A stretch of DNA of 64,000 nt from Chitinophagales bacterium (GTDB lineage: Bacteria; Bacteroidota; Bacteroidia; Chitinophagales; Chitinophagaceae): contig JAFLBK010000001.1 in the NCBI GenBank assembly GCA_017303335.1, positions 315,001 to 379,000 of the forward strand. Reading direction: 5' to 3'. The notes under the pieces are model-generated. The model was not told the origin of the DNA. It did no database searches and saw only the letters and a program-made list of their open reading frames with translations. The first letter of the stretch is position 1; every line of letters starts with the position of its first letter. Positions 28,492 to 37,211 of the stretch are shown piece by piece. The position numbers and the translations under genes were made by a program.

Positions 28492-29616
28492 ATGGATAAT
28501 ATCTTACTCAGTGCGGCACTGGCTTTTTTGATCACTTTTTTCGCGATCCCTGTAATCATACAGGTTGCCAAGGATAAAAAGTTATTTGACGAACCTGATG
28601 AACGTAAAGTACATAAGACCGTAATTCCGACTCTAGGCGGCCTGGGTATCTTCGCCGGTTTTATCATCGCCACACTGATGGGTGTTCCTTCCACTGTTAC
28701 CTCCGAACTTCAGTATTTTGCCGCTGCCGCCACCGTTATTTTCTTCCTGGGTATTAAAGACGATATCCTGGTTTTATCGGCCAGTAAAAAATTCATCGGT
28801 CAGCTGATCGCCGCAGGCATCATCATCAAATTCGGCGGTATCCAGATCAACAACATGCATGGCTTCCTCGGTATCTATGAGATCCCGCATATCGCCAGCA
28901 TTGTTCTTTCCATTTTCACGATCATTGTTATCACCAACTCATTCAACCTGATTGATGGTGTTGATGGGCTGGCCGGAAGCCTCGGCTTACTCACCACGCT
29001 TGTATTCGGCGCCTATTTCTATTATGCCGGGCAGCTCACTTATTCGGTGATGGCCTTTGCCCTGGCAGGAAGTATCATCGGGTTCCTGCTGTACAACTTT
29101 TCCCCTGCCAAGATATTTATGGGAGATACCGGTTCGCTCCTGCTCGGACTGATCAATTCGATCCTTGTGATCAAATTCATCAACGTGGCCGGTAACCCGG
29201 TTTCAAACCTGCCCATCGCCGCGGCTCCCGCCATCGGGTTTTCCATCCTGATGATCCCGCTTTTCGATACACTGCGTGTTTTCGGTCTGCGTATACTCGA
29301 TCGCCGCTCTCCATTCAGCCCCGATCGTACGCACGTGCATCATTTCCTGCTGGACCTCGGTTTCAGCCACCGCATGGTAACCATTACCTGTGTATTGGTG
29401 AACATCGCTTTTATCGCCATGGCATTCTTCTTACGCGGACTCGGCACCACGGCCGTGATCGGTGTATTGCTGGTTTCGGCATTCATCTTCATCGGCATTA
29501 TCTATTACAGCCGTCCAAGAACCAAGCAGCTGATCAAAGAGAACCTCTCCAACACGGAAGTGATCAAATCGCACAAGATCCTCAAACTCGCCTCCGAACC
29601 GGTGGAAGCCGAGTAG
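28492..29616 (+). CDS. MraY/WecA-family undecaprenyl-phosphate sugar-1-phosphate transferase
   Basis: A 374-residue integral membrane enzyme with about 11 TM segments. The glycosyltransferase-4 family motifs are DEPDERKVHKTVIPTLGG, FLGIKDD, NSFNLIDGVDGLAGS, KIFMGDTGSLLLG and the HHFLLDLGFSH loop. The enzyme moves a GlcNAc- or MurNAc-type sugar phosphate onto undecaprenyl phosphate, starting surface polysaccharide or O-antigen synthesis. The WecA/TagO type is more likely than MraY, because the residues around HVHH and the lack of mur genes nearby fit that branch; this is inference. frr follows. Confidence 0.88.
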   Translation: MDNILLSAALAFLITFFAIPVIIQVAKDKKLFDEPDERKVHKTVIPTLGGLGIFAGFIIATLMGVPSTVTSELQYFAAAATVIFFLGIKDDILVLSASKKFIGQLIAAGIIIKFGGIQINNMHGFLGIYEIPHIASIVLSIFTIIVITNSFNLIDGVDGLAGSLGLLTTLVFGAYFYYAGQLTYSVMAFALAGSIIGFLLYNFSPAKIFMGDTGSLLLGLINSILVIKFINVAGNPVSNLPIAAAPAIGFSILMIPLFDTLRVFGLRILDRRSPFSPDRTHVHHFLLDLGFSHRMVTITCVLVNIAFIAMAFFLRGLGTTAVIGVLLVSAFIFIGIIYYSRPRTKQLIKENLSNTEVIKSHKILKLASEPVEAE

Positions 29617-29684
29617 CCAGCGCATTAACCTTTCTTTTTACATGCGCCCCGCCTGAATACGACGGGAATAAGCGTAGTTTTTTA

Positions 29685-29692
29685 TAGCTTTG
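29685..29692 (+). promoter_or_regulatory. -7 promoter element of frr
   Basis: TAGCTTTG fits TAnnTTTG and lies 21 nt before the ATG at 29714. It overlaps the TTG (29690) that would give a longer frame, so the ATG is the right start. Confidence 0.6.
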
Positions 29693-29713
29693 CGGGCAAT
29701 CAATCAAACCGTT

Positions 29714-30277
29714 ATGTCGGAAGAAACGCAAAAGATACTCAGCGATACAGAACATTCGATGAACAAGGCGCTCGATCACCTGGAGGCAGAACTGGTGAAG
29801 ATCCGCGCCGGGAAGGCCAGTCCGTCGATACTCGACGGCATCATGGCCGAATATTATGGAAGCCCCACACCCATCAACCAGGTAGCCAACGTTTCGGTGC
29901 TGGATGCCCGTACCATTTCGGTTCAGCCCTGGGAAAAAAATATGCTCCAGCCGATCGAACGGGCCATCATCGCCGCCAACATCGGTATCAATCCACAGAA
30001 CGATGGCAACTCGATCCGCCTCTTTATGCCGCCGCTTACCGAGGAACGAAGAAAAGAACTGGTGAAGAAATGCAACGCCGAAGGTGAACATGCCAAGGTT
30101 GCGATCCGGAATATCCGACGCGACAGCATCGAACACATCAAGAAATTACAGAAAGACGGCCTGAGTGAAGACGCGGCCAAGGATGCCGAAGATGATATCC
30201 AGCAGGCGACCAACAAATTCATCGCCCTGGTGGAAAAACACCTGGTGGCAAAGGAAAAAGAGATCATGGCTGTCTGA
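29714..30277 (+). CDS. frr: Ribosome recycling factor
   Basis: A 187-residue protein that, with EF-G, splits the post-termination ribosome. The family landmarks are LVKIRAGKASPSILDGI, QPWEKNMLQPIERAI, NPQNDGNSIRLFMPPLTEERRKEL and AKVAIRNIRRDS. The length is normal. The start is the ATG at 29714, because the frame upstream of it overlaps the promoter. Confidence 0.96.
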   Translation: MSEETQKILSDTEHSMNKALDHLEAELVKIRAGKASPSILDGIMAEYYGSPTPINQVANVSVLDARTISVQPWEKNMLQPIERAIIAANIGINPQNDGNSIRLFMPPLTEERRKELVKKCNAEGEHAKVAIRNIRRDSIEHIKKLQKDGLSEDAAKDAEDDIQQATNKFIALVEKHLVAKEKEIMAV

Positions 30278-30321
30278 TTGGCCCGGTACCCCTACGCTCC
30301 CACACCGATAACAAATTAACT

Positions 30322-31209
30322 ATGTTCCAGGATGCCATTGAAAAGGTGCTGCAGTTCACACGGCCCTTACACAGCATTTCACGAACGTATGGAGGACTTA
30401 TCTTACCCGGCAGTTCCACCTTCTTTTTTGTGAACGGCGAAGGCGTGGCCGTGACCTGCAGGCACGTGGCCGAAATGATTCCTGCAGCCGAGAACATCAA
30501 CCAGCATTACCAGCGTTTCAAAGCGGAACGGAACAATCTTTCCGGCCCCGGCAAAAAACAATTACAGGCGCTGGAACAGCGGTACCAGTACCTGCCGGAG
30601 TCTACCATCCAGCTTAAGAATAATTTCCTCAATTGCTTCGATACGATCCGCGAGATCGCCTGTCATACGCACCCCACGCTGGATCTGGCCATCCTCGAGT
30701 TCAAGGGATTCAACAAGGTATTTTACACCAGCCATGCCCGTTTCCTGAAAGACAGCACCAAGATCAAACAGGGCATGTCGCTCTGCCGGATCGGCTACCC
30801 CTTTCCCGAATTCAGCAATTTCAGGTACAACCAGGAGATGGATGATATTGAGTGGACCAATACCGGCAATCCCAATTCGCCTTCGTTCCCGCTGGACGGC
30901 ATCGTAACCCGTTTTGTGGCGAACAGCCCGAACGACGGCATCAGTGGCATTGAAATGAGTACGCCGGGGTTACGCGGACAAAGCGGTGGTCCGCTCTTCG
31001 ACACCAACGGTGTGGTGTACGGTATGCAGTACGCCACCAACCACCTGCACCTGGGTTTCGACCTGCACGGACATGATATCATCAGTAATGGAAAGAGGAT
31101 GAAAGTATCGAACAACCCCTTCCTGCACGTAGGCCTATGCGTACATGCCGATAAGATCAAAGCGTTTTTACAGGAGAAGAATATCCGTTTCAGCGAAGCG
31201 GATCATTGA
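30322..31209 (+). CDS. Trypsin-like serine protease, apparently cytoplasmic
   Basis: A 295-residue protein of the chymotrypsin fold. The catalytic triad is visible as His48 (TCRHVAEM), Asp121 (HPTLDLAIL) and Ser221 (GLRGQSGGPLF). No signal peptide or TM segment is visible, so it probably acts in the cytoplasm, unlike most S1 proteases. The family is seen in stress or defence settings, but no such genes are next to it here. It starts 44 nt after frr and overlaps the convergent EamA gene by 7 nt. Confidence 0.8.
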   Translation: MFQDAIEKVLQFTRPLHSISRTYGGLILPGSSTFFFVNGEGVAVTCRHVAEMIPAAENINQHYQRFKAERNNLSGPGKKQLQALEQRYQYLPESTIQLKNNFLNCFDTIREIACHTHPTLDLAILEFKGFNKVFYTSHARFLKDSTKIKQGMSLCRIGYPFPEFSNFRYNQEMDDIEWTNTGNPNSPSFPLDGIVTRFVANSPNDGISGIEMSTPGLRGQSGGPLFDTNGVVYGMQYATNHLHLGFDLHGHDIISNGKRMKVSNNPFLHVGLCVHADKIKAFLQEKNIRFSEADH

Positions 31210-32090
31210 GTTTTTTCAGCAGGTTTCCGGTTTGCGATGTATACACCTGAAAGAATGATGGTAAGACAAATGAATTGTTTCCAGCCCACTTCTTCGCCAT
31301 AGATCAACCCCCAGATATTCGCCACCACCGGTATCCCATAGGTAACCATGGAAGCAAATACCGCCCCGGCTCTTTTCACCAGCATGTAGAAGATGATAGA
31401 CGCCACAGCCGTTCCCATGATACCCAGTACCGCCGAAGCGCCGGTGGAATATAAAATACCCGGATCCGCCAGTGGCTTGTTGAAATAACCTGTACCGGCC
31501 AGCACAACCAGGGCTGGTATTGCATTCAGCGTGAGGGCTACGGCAGCGATGCGCAGCGAGCCGATGTTTTGCAGGTGCTTGTGCACCATATTCACGTTGA
31601 TGCCGTAAAACGCGGTGGCCAGTACCACATAGCCTACAAAGAGGAGATTTTGGTCGGCCTTGATGGGCCCTTTGCTGAGCAATAACAGTATACTACCGGA
31701 AAAAGACACTACAATGCCCATCACTTTATTGGCGGATGTTTTGGTTTGAAACAGCAGGGCGCCGGTGATGATCACGAAGATCGGAGTCAACGAGTTCAGG
31801 GTTCCGGCAAGGGCGCTGTCGATTCCTTCTTCGGCAATGCAAAAAAGATAGGCCGGCAAGAGGCTTCCCAGCAAACCGGAAAGAAATATCACCATTACTT
31901 TATCGCGGGGGATAAGACGGAATGTTTTGATCGCCGTGGGCAGCAGCACCAGCCCGGAGAAAACAATACGCAGGGACGCCACCTGGTAGGCGGAAAGACT
32001 TTTCAGTCCTTCTTTCATGAGGATGAAACTGCTGCCCCAGATGATGGAGAGAGCGATAAAAATGAACCAGTTCAGAAATCCCTTATTCAC
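31203..32090 (-). CDS. EamA/DMT-family transporter
   Basis: A 295-residue inner-membrane protein of the drug/metabolite transporter superfamily: 10 TM helices in two EamA repeats (first half ALSIIWGSSFILMKEGLK, second half from LLFVGYVVLATAFYGIN). The start codon is GTG. The substrate is unknown. Confidence 0.85.
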   Translation of the reverse strand: MNKGFLNWFIFIALSIIWGSSFILMKEGLKSLSAYQVASLRIVFSGLVLLPTAIKTFRLIPRDKVMVIFLSGLLGSLLPAYLFCIAEEGIDSALAGTLNSLTPIFVIITGALLFQTKTSANKVMGIVVSFSGSILLLLSKGPIKADQNLLFVGYVVLATAFYGINVNMVHKHLQNIGSLRIAAVALTLNAIPALVVLAGTGYFNKPLADPGILYSTGASAVLGIMGTAVASIIFYMLVKRAGAVFASMVTYGIPVVANIWGLIYGEEVGWKQFICLTIILSGVYIANRKPAEKTQ

Positions 32091-32253
32091 GTTTTTAGAT
32101 TAAGGCGCAAAGTTGAAGTATTTATAACGAAATAGTTGCCTGCGGGTAAACAAATTCCGGATACCGGAAAATGAATTTTATGATGTGTCGGTATTTTACT
32201 ACATTTAAATGCGCTAATCGTGAAGCTATTCTTAACCTTCAAACAAAACAATT

Positions 32254-32658
32254 ATGGGATTCATCAAAGAATTTAAGGACTTTGCCATGAAGGGCAACCT
32301 GGTCGACATTGCCGTGGCCTTCGTAATGGGTGGCGCCTTTGGCAAAGTGGTTACATCTTTCACCGAGGGAATGGTAGCGCCTCTGATCGGTCTTCTGGGC
32401 GGAAAAGACCTCAGCAAACTTGAATGGGAGCTTAAACCCGTGGTAAAAGACGCTGCGGGTGCCGTTACCGATCCGGGCGTGATCGTCAAATGGGGCGTTT
32501 TTGTAACGGCCGTCATCGACTTCATCATTGTCGCTTTTGTGATGTTCCTGGTCATCAAAGCCATCAACAGCCTTAAGAAAAAACAGGAGGCCGCTCCCGC
32601 AGGACCTTCTTCCACCGATGCCTTGCTGATGGAAATCAGGGATGCACTGAAGAAATAA
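32254..32658 (+). CDS. mscL: Large-conductance mechanosensitive channel
   Basis: A 134-residue membrane protein that opens under turgor to release solutes. The N-terminal MGFIKEFKDFAMKGNLVDIAVAFVMGGAFGKVV segment is highly typical, with TM1 and a glycine-rich gate. TM2 lies at about residues 80-105, and a C-terminal helix closes the protein. Length is normal. It is followed by a terminator at 32672-32702. Confidence 0.95.
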   Translation: MGFIKEFKDFAMKGNLVDIAVAFVMGGAFGKVVTSFTEGMVAPLIGLLGGKDLSKLEWELKPVVKDAAGAVTDPGVIVKWGVFVTAVIDFIIVAFVMFLVIKAINSLKKKQEAAPAGPSSTDALLMEIRDALKK

Positions 32659-32671
32659 TTTCCTTTCTTTG

Positions 32672-32702
32672 CCGGGCAGCGATCTTGCTGCCCGGTTTTT
32701 TT
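32672..32702 (+). terminator. Terminator of mscL
   Basis: A perfect 9-bp stem, CCGGGCAGC / GCTGCCCGG, with a 6-nt loop is followed by seven T. It lies 13 nt after the mscL stop. Confidence 0.9.
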
Positions 32703-32714
32703 AAACCCCTCATT

Positions 32715-33656
32715 ATGAAAACGCAACTTACCATGCTGCTGCTGCTGGCAGTGCTCCTTGGTCGTGCACAGGACCAAACCGTTAAAGATCTTAAGAACGA
32801 AGCCGCTAAATCCATCGCCAAAGACCCCAAGGACACAGTCCAAAAAACCTGGAAACTGGGAGGTCTTTTCAACCTCAATATCAACCAGGGCTCGCTGAGC
32901 AACTGGTCGGCCGGCGGCGATAAATTCTCCTTTTCGATCAACAGCTACCTGAACCTCTTCGCTTTTTATAAAAAGAACAGGAGTTCCTGGGATAATAACC
33001 TGGACCTCGCCTTTGGCATGACCAATACCACCAGCCTCGGCTCCCGTAAAGCCAGCGACCGGATCGACTACCTCTCGAAATACGGGTATGCCCTCTCCAA
33101 AAAATGGTATGCAGCCGCTTTGTTCAACCTGCGCACCCAGTTTGCGAAGGGATATGCCTATTCGAAAACAGCCGCCGGCAAAGACACCTCAACAATCATT
33201 TCCAAATCCTTTGCCCCCGCGTATGTACTGTTATCGCTTGGTTTCGATTACAAACCCAACGCCGATCTGTCGATCTTCATTTCGCCCTTTACCGAACGCT
33301 GGGTGATTGCAACCGACCGGAATATAGCACCCCTGTTCGGTATCGACTCATCAAAAAAATCCAAAAACGAACTCGGCGCTTTTGCTTCTATCAACTACAA
33401 CAAAAAACTCGGGAAGGCCTTTACATTTAAAACAAGACTCGATCTTTTCTCGAACTACAAACAAAAACCGCAAAATGTAGACATCTTCTGGTCGAACGTG
33501 CTCACGGCCAAGATCACGAAGTATATCAACTTTTCTTTTAATCTGGATATGATCTACGACGACAATACCCAGAATGTGAACCCGGCCAAGGGGCCCGCTC
33601 CCCAATGGCTGCAGTTGATGGGTATCGGGTTCGCCTATAATTTTTCGAACAAGTAG
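32715..33656 (+). CDS. DUF3078 outer-membrane protein, copy 1
   Basis: A 313-residue protein with a signal peptide (MKTQLTMLLLLAVLLGRAQ). The DUF3078 region begins with the GGLFNLNINQGSLSNWSAGGD motif and contains alternating aromatic/hydrophobic strands, consistent with a beta-barrel in the outer membrane. The ATG at 32715 was chosen because the longer frame (from 32685) overlaps the mscL terminator. The next gene is a paralogue. The function of DUF3078 proteins is not known. Confidence 0.8.
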   Translation: MKTQLTMLLLLAVLLGRAQDQTVKDLKNEAAKSIAKDPKDTVQKTWKLGGLFNLNINQGSLSNWSAGGDKFSFSINSYLNLFAFYKKNRSSWDNNLDLAFGMTNTTSLGSRKASDRIDYLSKYGYALSKKWYAAALFNLRTQFAKGYAYSKTAAGKDTSTIISKSFAPAYVLLSLGFDYKPNADLSIFISPFTERWVIATDRNIAPLFGIDSSKKSKNELGAFASINYNKKLGKAFTFKTRLDLFSNYKQKPQNVDIFWSNVLTAKITKYINFSFNLDMIYDDNTQNVNPAKGPAPQWLQLMGIGFAYNFSNK

Positions 33657-33731
33657 GCCGATCATTCCTTTAACATTTGTTTGCGGACCGCAAACGATGG
33701 CGCCCCATTTTCGTTAAGGTTTCTTAACAGG

Positions 33732-33758
33732 TTGCACCTCTGTTTTTGCCTATTTTTG
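33732..33758 (+). promoter_or_regulatory. Promoter of the second DUF3078 gene
   Basis: TATTTTTG (33751-33758) is a good -7 element, with TTG at 33732-33734 and a 16-nt spacer. The -7 ends only 4 nt before the ATG at 33763, so the transcript may be leaderless. Confidence 0.55.
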
Positions 33759-33762
33759 CGCC

Positions 33763-34662
33763 ATGATAAAACCCTTCGTTACTGTTCTGGTAACAGCGAC
33801 CATTGTATTATCTGTTCAGGCACAAGACCCTTCCCTCCGCGAATTTCAGAAAGTGGCATTCAAAGAGCTTAAACTGCCCGAAAAAGACGGCTGGCAAAAA
33901 GCAGGCACGTTCATCATCAACGTGCAGCAGGGCGCTTTACGCAACTGGGTGAGCGGGGGCGAACAGAATACCCTCGGCATCGCCACTCTTTTCAATTACA
34001 ACCTCAACTACAAAAGAGGCAAGCACAGCTGGAACAACTATTTCGATATCGGCCTCGGCTTCCAGAATGCCACCAGCTTCGGGCAGTTCCGGAAAACCGA
34101 CGATCGCATCGACATCACCACCAAGTACGGCTACCAGTTCTCTAAGAAATGGTTTACGGCCCTGCTGGTCAATTTCAACTCGCAATCGCTCACCGGCTAC
34201 CAGTATACCGATACAGGAAATAACAAGATATCCGGTTTTCTCACCCCCGGAAAAGTAATCATCTCCGGGGGTATCGACTTTCGGCCCGATAAGAGTTTCT
34301 CCCTCTTTGTTTCGCCCATCACCACCCGGTTCATCATCAAGAAGGATCCGGATTTTTACGAGATCGACAAGTTTGGCGTTCCTGCCTATAATAAGTCGTA
34401 CACCGAACTGGGCGCTTTTGCCACGGCCAAATTTGCCAAGGCCTTCACCAAGTGGGCCCTGTACACCGGCAGGCTCGACCTGTTCAGCAATTACAAACGA
34501 AACCCGGAAGATGTGGATGTGTTCTTTACCAACCTCCTTAGCCTGAAATTCAACCGCTGGCTGGCCACCAACATCAGCGCCGACATCGTGTACGACGATG
34601 ATATTTTAAAAAGAACCCAATTGAAGGAAGTGCTGGGCATCGGCCTGACCGTGAAACTGTAA
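33763..34662 (+). CDS. DUF3078 outer-membrane protein, copy 2
   Basis: A 299-residue paralogue of the preceding gene, with signal peptide MIKPFVTVLVTATIVLSVQAQ and the equivalent GTFIINVQQGALRNWVSGGEQ motif. The two copies share the pattern of DRIDYLSKYGYALSKKWY versus DRIDITTKYGYQFSKKWF but differ widely, so the duplication is old. The signal peptide must start at or close to the ATG at 33763, even though the promoter element ends 4 nt upstream of it. Confidence 0.8.
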   Translation: MIKPFVTVLVTATIVLSVQAQDPSLREFQKVAFKELKLPEKDGWQKAGTFIINVQQGALRNWVSGGEQNTLGIATLFNYNLNYKRGKHSWNNYFDIGLGFQNATSFGQFRKTDDRIDITTKYGYQFSKKWFTALLVNFNSQSLTGYQYTDTGNNKISGFLTPGKVIISGGIDFRPDKSFSLFVSPITTRFIIKKDPDFYEIDKFGVPAYNKSYTELGAFATAKFAKAFTKWALYTGRLDLFSNYKRNPEDVDVFFTNLLSLKFNRWLATNISADIVYDDDILKRTQLKEVLGIGLTVKL

Positions 34663-34723
34663 CCGGTTTTCCACATTACCCCCCGGGGGTGCCTGTAAAG
34701 GAAGTATTCTGGCCGCAAATCGA

Positions 34724-34731
34724 TACATTTG
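34724..34731 (+). promoter_or_regulatory. -7 promoter element of scpA
   Basis: TACATTTG matches TAnnTTTG. A GC-rich hairpin (CCCTCCCCGCGGAGGGG region, 34733-34749) lies in the presumed 5' leader, and the GTG start of scpA is at 34772. Confidence 0.5.
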
Positions 34732-34771
34732 CCCTCCCCGCGGAGGGGCTCATTTTTAAGCAAGAAACAAC

Positions 34772-35572
34772 GTGAACAACACATCGTACCAGATAAAATT
34801 AGAGCAGTTTGAAGGACCGTTCGACCTGCTGCTCTTCTTCATCGAGCGGGATGAACTGGATATCTATAATATCCCCATCACGAAGATCACCAACGATTTC
34901 CTGGATTTCATCCACAACAGTGAAAAGCTGAACATCGAACTCAGCAGCGAGTTCATTCTTTTCATCAGCACCCTGATGCGGATCAAGGCCAAGATGCTGC
35001 TGCCCCGCAAAGAACTGGATGCCGATGGCAACGAGATAGACCCGCGCCAGGAACTGGTGAACAAGATCCTCGAATACAAGCGCTTCAAAGAAGCCGCTTC
35101 GCAGATGGCCGATATGGAGGCCCTGCGTATGCTGATGGTTAAACGCGGCAACCTGCAGAAAGAAATATCCCAGATCGGCGAAGAAGCGGGCGAAGGCACG
35201 GAGATACAGGCCGTTACCCTTTTCAAACTGATGAAGGCCTTCGAAAAGGTGATCCTCAAACTGCAGGAACGTAATAACAAACCCGTGCATACCGTGGTGC
35301 GGTATAACTACACCATGGAAGAAACCCGGGAATACATGCTCGACGTATGCCGGAAAGAGAAGAACCTTTCCTTTGAAAAGATTTTCGATGTGTGCGAAAA
35401 CCGCATTCACGCCATCTTCCTGTTCCTCTCCATGCTGGAATTGATCCAGCAACGGTATATGAGCATCCTTACCGGGGAAGGCCGGAACAATTTTATCATC
35501 GAGTGGAATGAGAACCGGGAAGAAGATACGCCCGGCCCGATGCCCGGCGAAGACCTCGCTTTACTGAACTGA
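34772..35572 (+). CDS. scpA: Segregation and condensation protein A
   Basis: A 266-residue kleisin that bridges the SMC dimer and ScpB in the condensin complex. The start YQIKLEQFEGPFDLLLFFIERDELDIYNIPI is the conserved N-terminal SMC-binding region. The C-terminal winged helix is at LSFEKIFDVCENRIHAIFLFLSMLELIQQ. The start codon is GTG at 34772. scpB is not in the window. Confidence 0.93.
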   Translation: MNNTSYQIKLEQFEGPFDLLLFFIERDELDIYNIPITKITNDFLDFIHNSEKLNIELSSEFILFISTLMRIKAKMLLPRKELDADGNEIDPRQELVNKILEYKRFKEAASQMADMEALRMLMVKRGNLQKEISQIGEEAGEGTEIQAVTLFKLMKAFEKVILKLQERNNKPVHTVVRYNYTMEETREYMLDVCRKEKNLSFEKIFDVCENRIHAIFLFLSMLELIQQRYMSILTGEGRNNFIIEWNENREEDTPGPMPGEDLALLN

Positions 35573-35577
35573 TCCTG

Positions 35578-35608
35578 ATCCCCGACCCATTGTCGGGGAT
35601 TTTTATTT
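35578..35608 (+). terminator. Terminator of scpA
   Basis: A 9-bp stem, ATCCCCGAC / GTCGGGGAT, with a 5-nt loop is followed by TTTTATTT. It lies about 5 nt after the scpA stop codon. Confidence 0.85.
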
Positions 35609-35635
35609 CATGGTCTGACGTCTCGTCTGACCATG
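35609..35635. repeat. Small repeat with GTCTGAC pairs
   Basis: CATGGTC (35609-35615) and GACCATG (35629-35635) are inverted arms, and inside them TCTGACG and TCGTCTGA repeat the GTCTGAC core directly. It has no T-run and follows directly after the scpA terminator. It resembles intergenic palindromic repeats seen in Bacteroidota; its role is unknown. Confidence 0.4.
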
Positions 35636-35726
35636 CCGGAATACCCACCCTTTTCTCCCCATTTTGGCAGAGAAATAAAATGGCTCACTATTTGATGTTT
35701 AAACATTGAATTTAAAAAAACAGATC

Positions 35727-36437
35727 ATGACAACAAAATTATACCGGGCTGCCGACAGAGGCACTGCCGACTACGGATGGCTGAAGCCAAACTACTATTT
35801 CTCTTTTGCCCAATACTGGGATCCCCAAAAAGTACACTTTGGATTGCTGCGGGTATTGAACGACGACTTCGTTGCCGGCGGCGGCGGTTTCCCTACACAC
35901 CCGCACGATAATATGGAGATCGTAACGATCCCCTTGACGGGAGCCCTGCAGCATAAGGACAGCACGGGAGGACAAGGCATCATCAAGGCTGGCGACGTGC
36001 AGATTATGAGCGCTGGTACGGGTGTACAACACTCCGAGTTCAACGATTCCAAAACCGACCCGGTTACCTTGTTCCAGGTATGGGTGTTTCCAAAAGTGAA
36101 AAACATCAAACCCAGGTACGACCAGCGGAATTTTGACACAGCCGACAGAAAGAACCAATGGCAGATCGTGGTTTCACCACTGGAAACAGACAATGCCCTT
36201 TGGATCAACCAGGACGCCCGTTTTGCGCTGGCCAGCCTCGATGCAGGCAAAGAGCTGCGCTATACAACGGCATTTAAAGGCAATGGTATATTCCTGGTGG
36301 TGGTAAACGGGTCGGTGGAAGTGAACGGACAGGTATTGAACAAGAGAGACGCGGCAGGCATCGCTGAAACAGACAGCTTCACGGTTACCGCAACCGAAAG
36401 TGCCGAATTGCTGGCGATTGAAGTACCCATGCACTAA
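35727..36437 (+). CDS. Pirin-family protein
   Basis: A 236-residue bicupin. The metal site is in the N-terminal cupin: His58 and His60 (THPHDNMEIVT), His102 and Glu104 (VQHSEFN). Pirin-type proteins often have quercetin dioxygenase-like activity or a redox-dependent regulatory role. The start at the ATG 35727 is preferred over the TTG at 35706. It overlaps the convergent transpeptidase gene by 4 nt. Confidence 0.88.
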   Translation: MTTKLYRAADRGTADYGWLKPNYYFSFAQYWDPQKVHFGLLRVLNDDFVAGGGGFPTHPHDNMEIVTIPLTGALQHKDSTGGQGIIKAGDVQIMSAGTGVQHSEFNDSKTDPVTLFQVWVFPKVKNIKPRYDQRNFDTADRKNQWQIVVSPLETDNALWINQDARFALASLDAGKELRYTTAFKGNGIFLVVVNGSVEVNGQVLNKRDAAGIAETDSFTVTATESAELLAIEVPMH

Positions 36438-37111
36438 TAATAGATCCAGAGCAAAACCGGCGCTGCGCTTTTATCGAGGTAATCCTGCAAGTGGGTAAGA
36501 AAAGCGGGTGATACCGTGGGACAACCCAGGCTCAGGCAGATCGTACCCGGGTACACTTCCGTGTCGGGCACACAGGAATGTCCATGCAGCACCACCGCAC
36601 GGTCGAATGCTTTATCATTCGTTTCATCCAATCCATATAATTTATAGGCAAGTCCGAACGCACCCTGGTACGGCTTGCCTATTTTATACCTGCCCAGTGA
36701 TGTGCAATAGCTATTAGGCCGGTTGGAAAAAAGCAAATCCGTTGAGTCGGTTTCGGAACCGCTGCCATGTGTTACCAGGCCGGATAATTCAACCGTATCC
36801 TTCCTGAAATTGTACACAAAAAAGCGTTTCATCCCGGAGGGAAGCCGCATATCGACAAGAAAACAACGGGTTTGGCTGAATCCGTGAGTACGCACAAAAT
36901 CCTTTGCCGAAGCGGCTTTCAGTCGAAGGCGTGAAAGCACTTCCCGGGATTTTGATTCCCGGTTCGAGGTGGCCTTCACCGGTACGGAAGTACGTTTGTT
37001 AACAGCGGGCCGTACCCAAAAGAAATAACCAAAGGAAGAGATGGCAGCCAATAAAACAAAACTGATGAGAAGGATACGCCGGCTGAGGGTCATGAAAAAT
37101 TTTGAGGACAT
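36434..37111 (-). CDS. L,D-transpeptidase-type (YkuD_2) murein protein
   Basis: A 225-residue protein anchored by one N-terminal TM helix (ILLISFVLLAAISSFGYFF). The catalytic region has the pattern His176-x-His178 (VVLHGHSC) and SLGCP with Cys197. This fits the 'murein L,D-transpeptidase catalytic domain' family. It would act in the periplasm on peptidoglycan. dxs lies upstream on the same strand, separated by a terminator. Confidence 0.78.
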   Translation of the reverse strand: MSSKFFMTLSRRILLISFVLLAAISSFGYFFWVRPAVNKRTSVPVKATSNRESKSREVLSRLRLKAASAKDFVRTHGFSQTRCFLVDMRLPSGMKRFFVYNFRKDTVELSGLVTHGSGSETDSTDLLFSNRPNSYCTSLGRYKIGKPYQGAFGLAYKLYGLDETNDKAFDRAVVLHGHSCVPDTEVYPGTICLSLGCPTVSPAFLTHLQDYLDKSAAPVLLWIYY

Positions 37112-37160
37112 AGATGCCTAACGGTACCTGATCCACAAAATTCGTTTCACCGCGTTAAAG

Positions 37161-37190
37161 AAAAGAAAAACCCGGTTGCAGGAACCGGGT
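37161..37190 (-). terminator. Terminator of dxs
   Basis: On the minus strand ACCCGGTT / AACCGGGT (8-bp stem, 5-nt loop) is followed by TTTTCTTTT. It lies 22 nt after the dxs stop. Confidence 0.8.
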
Positions 37191-37211
37191 CGAATCAATT
37201 GAGATGAAATT

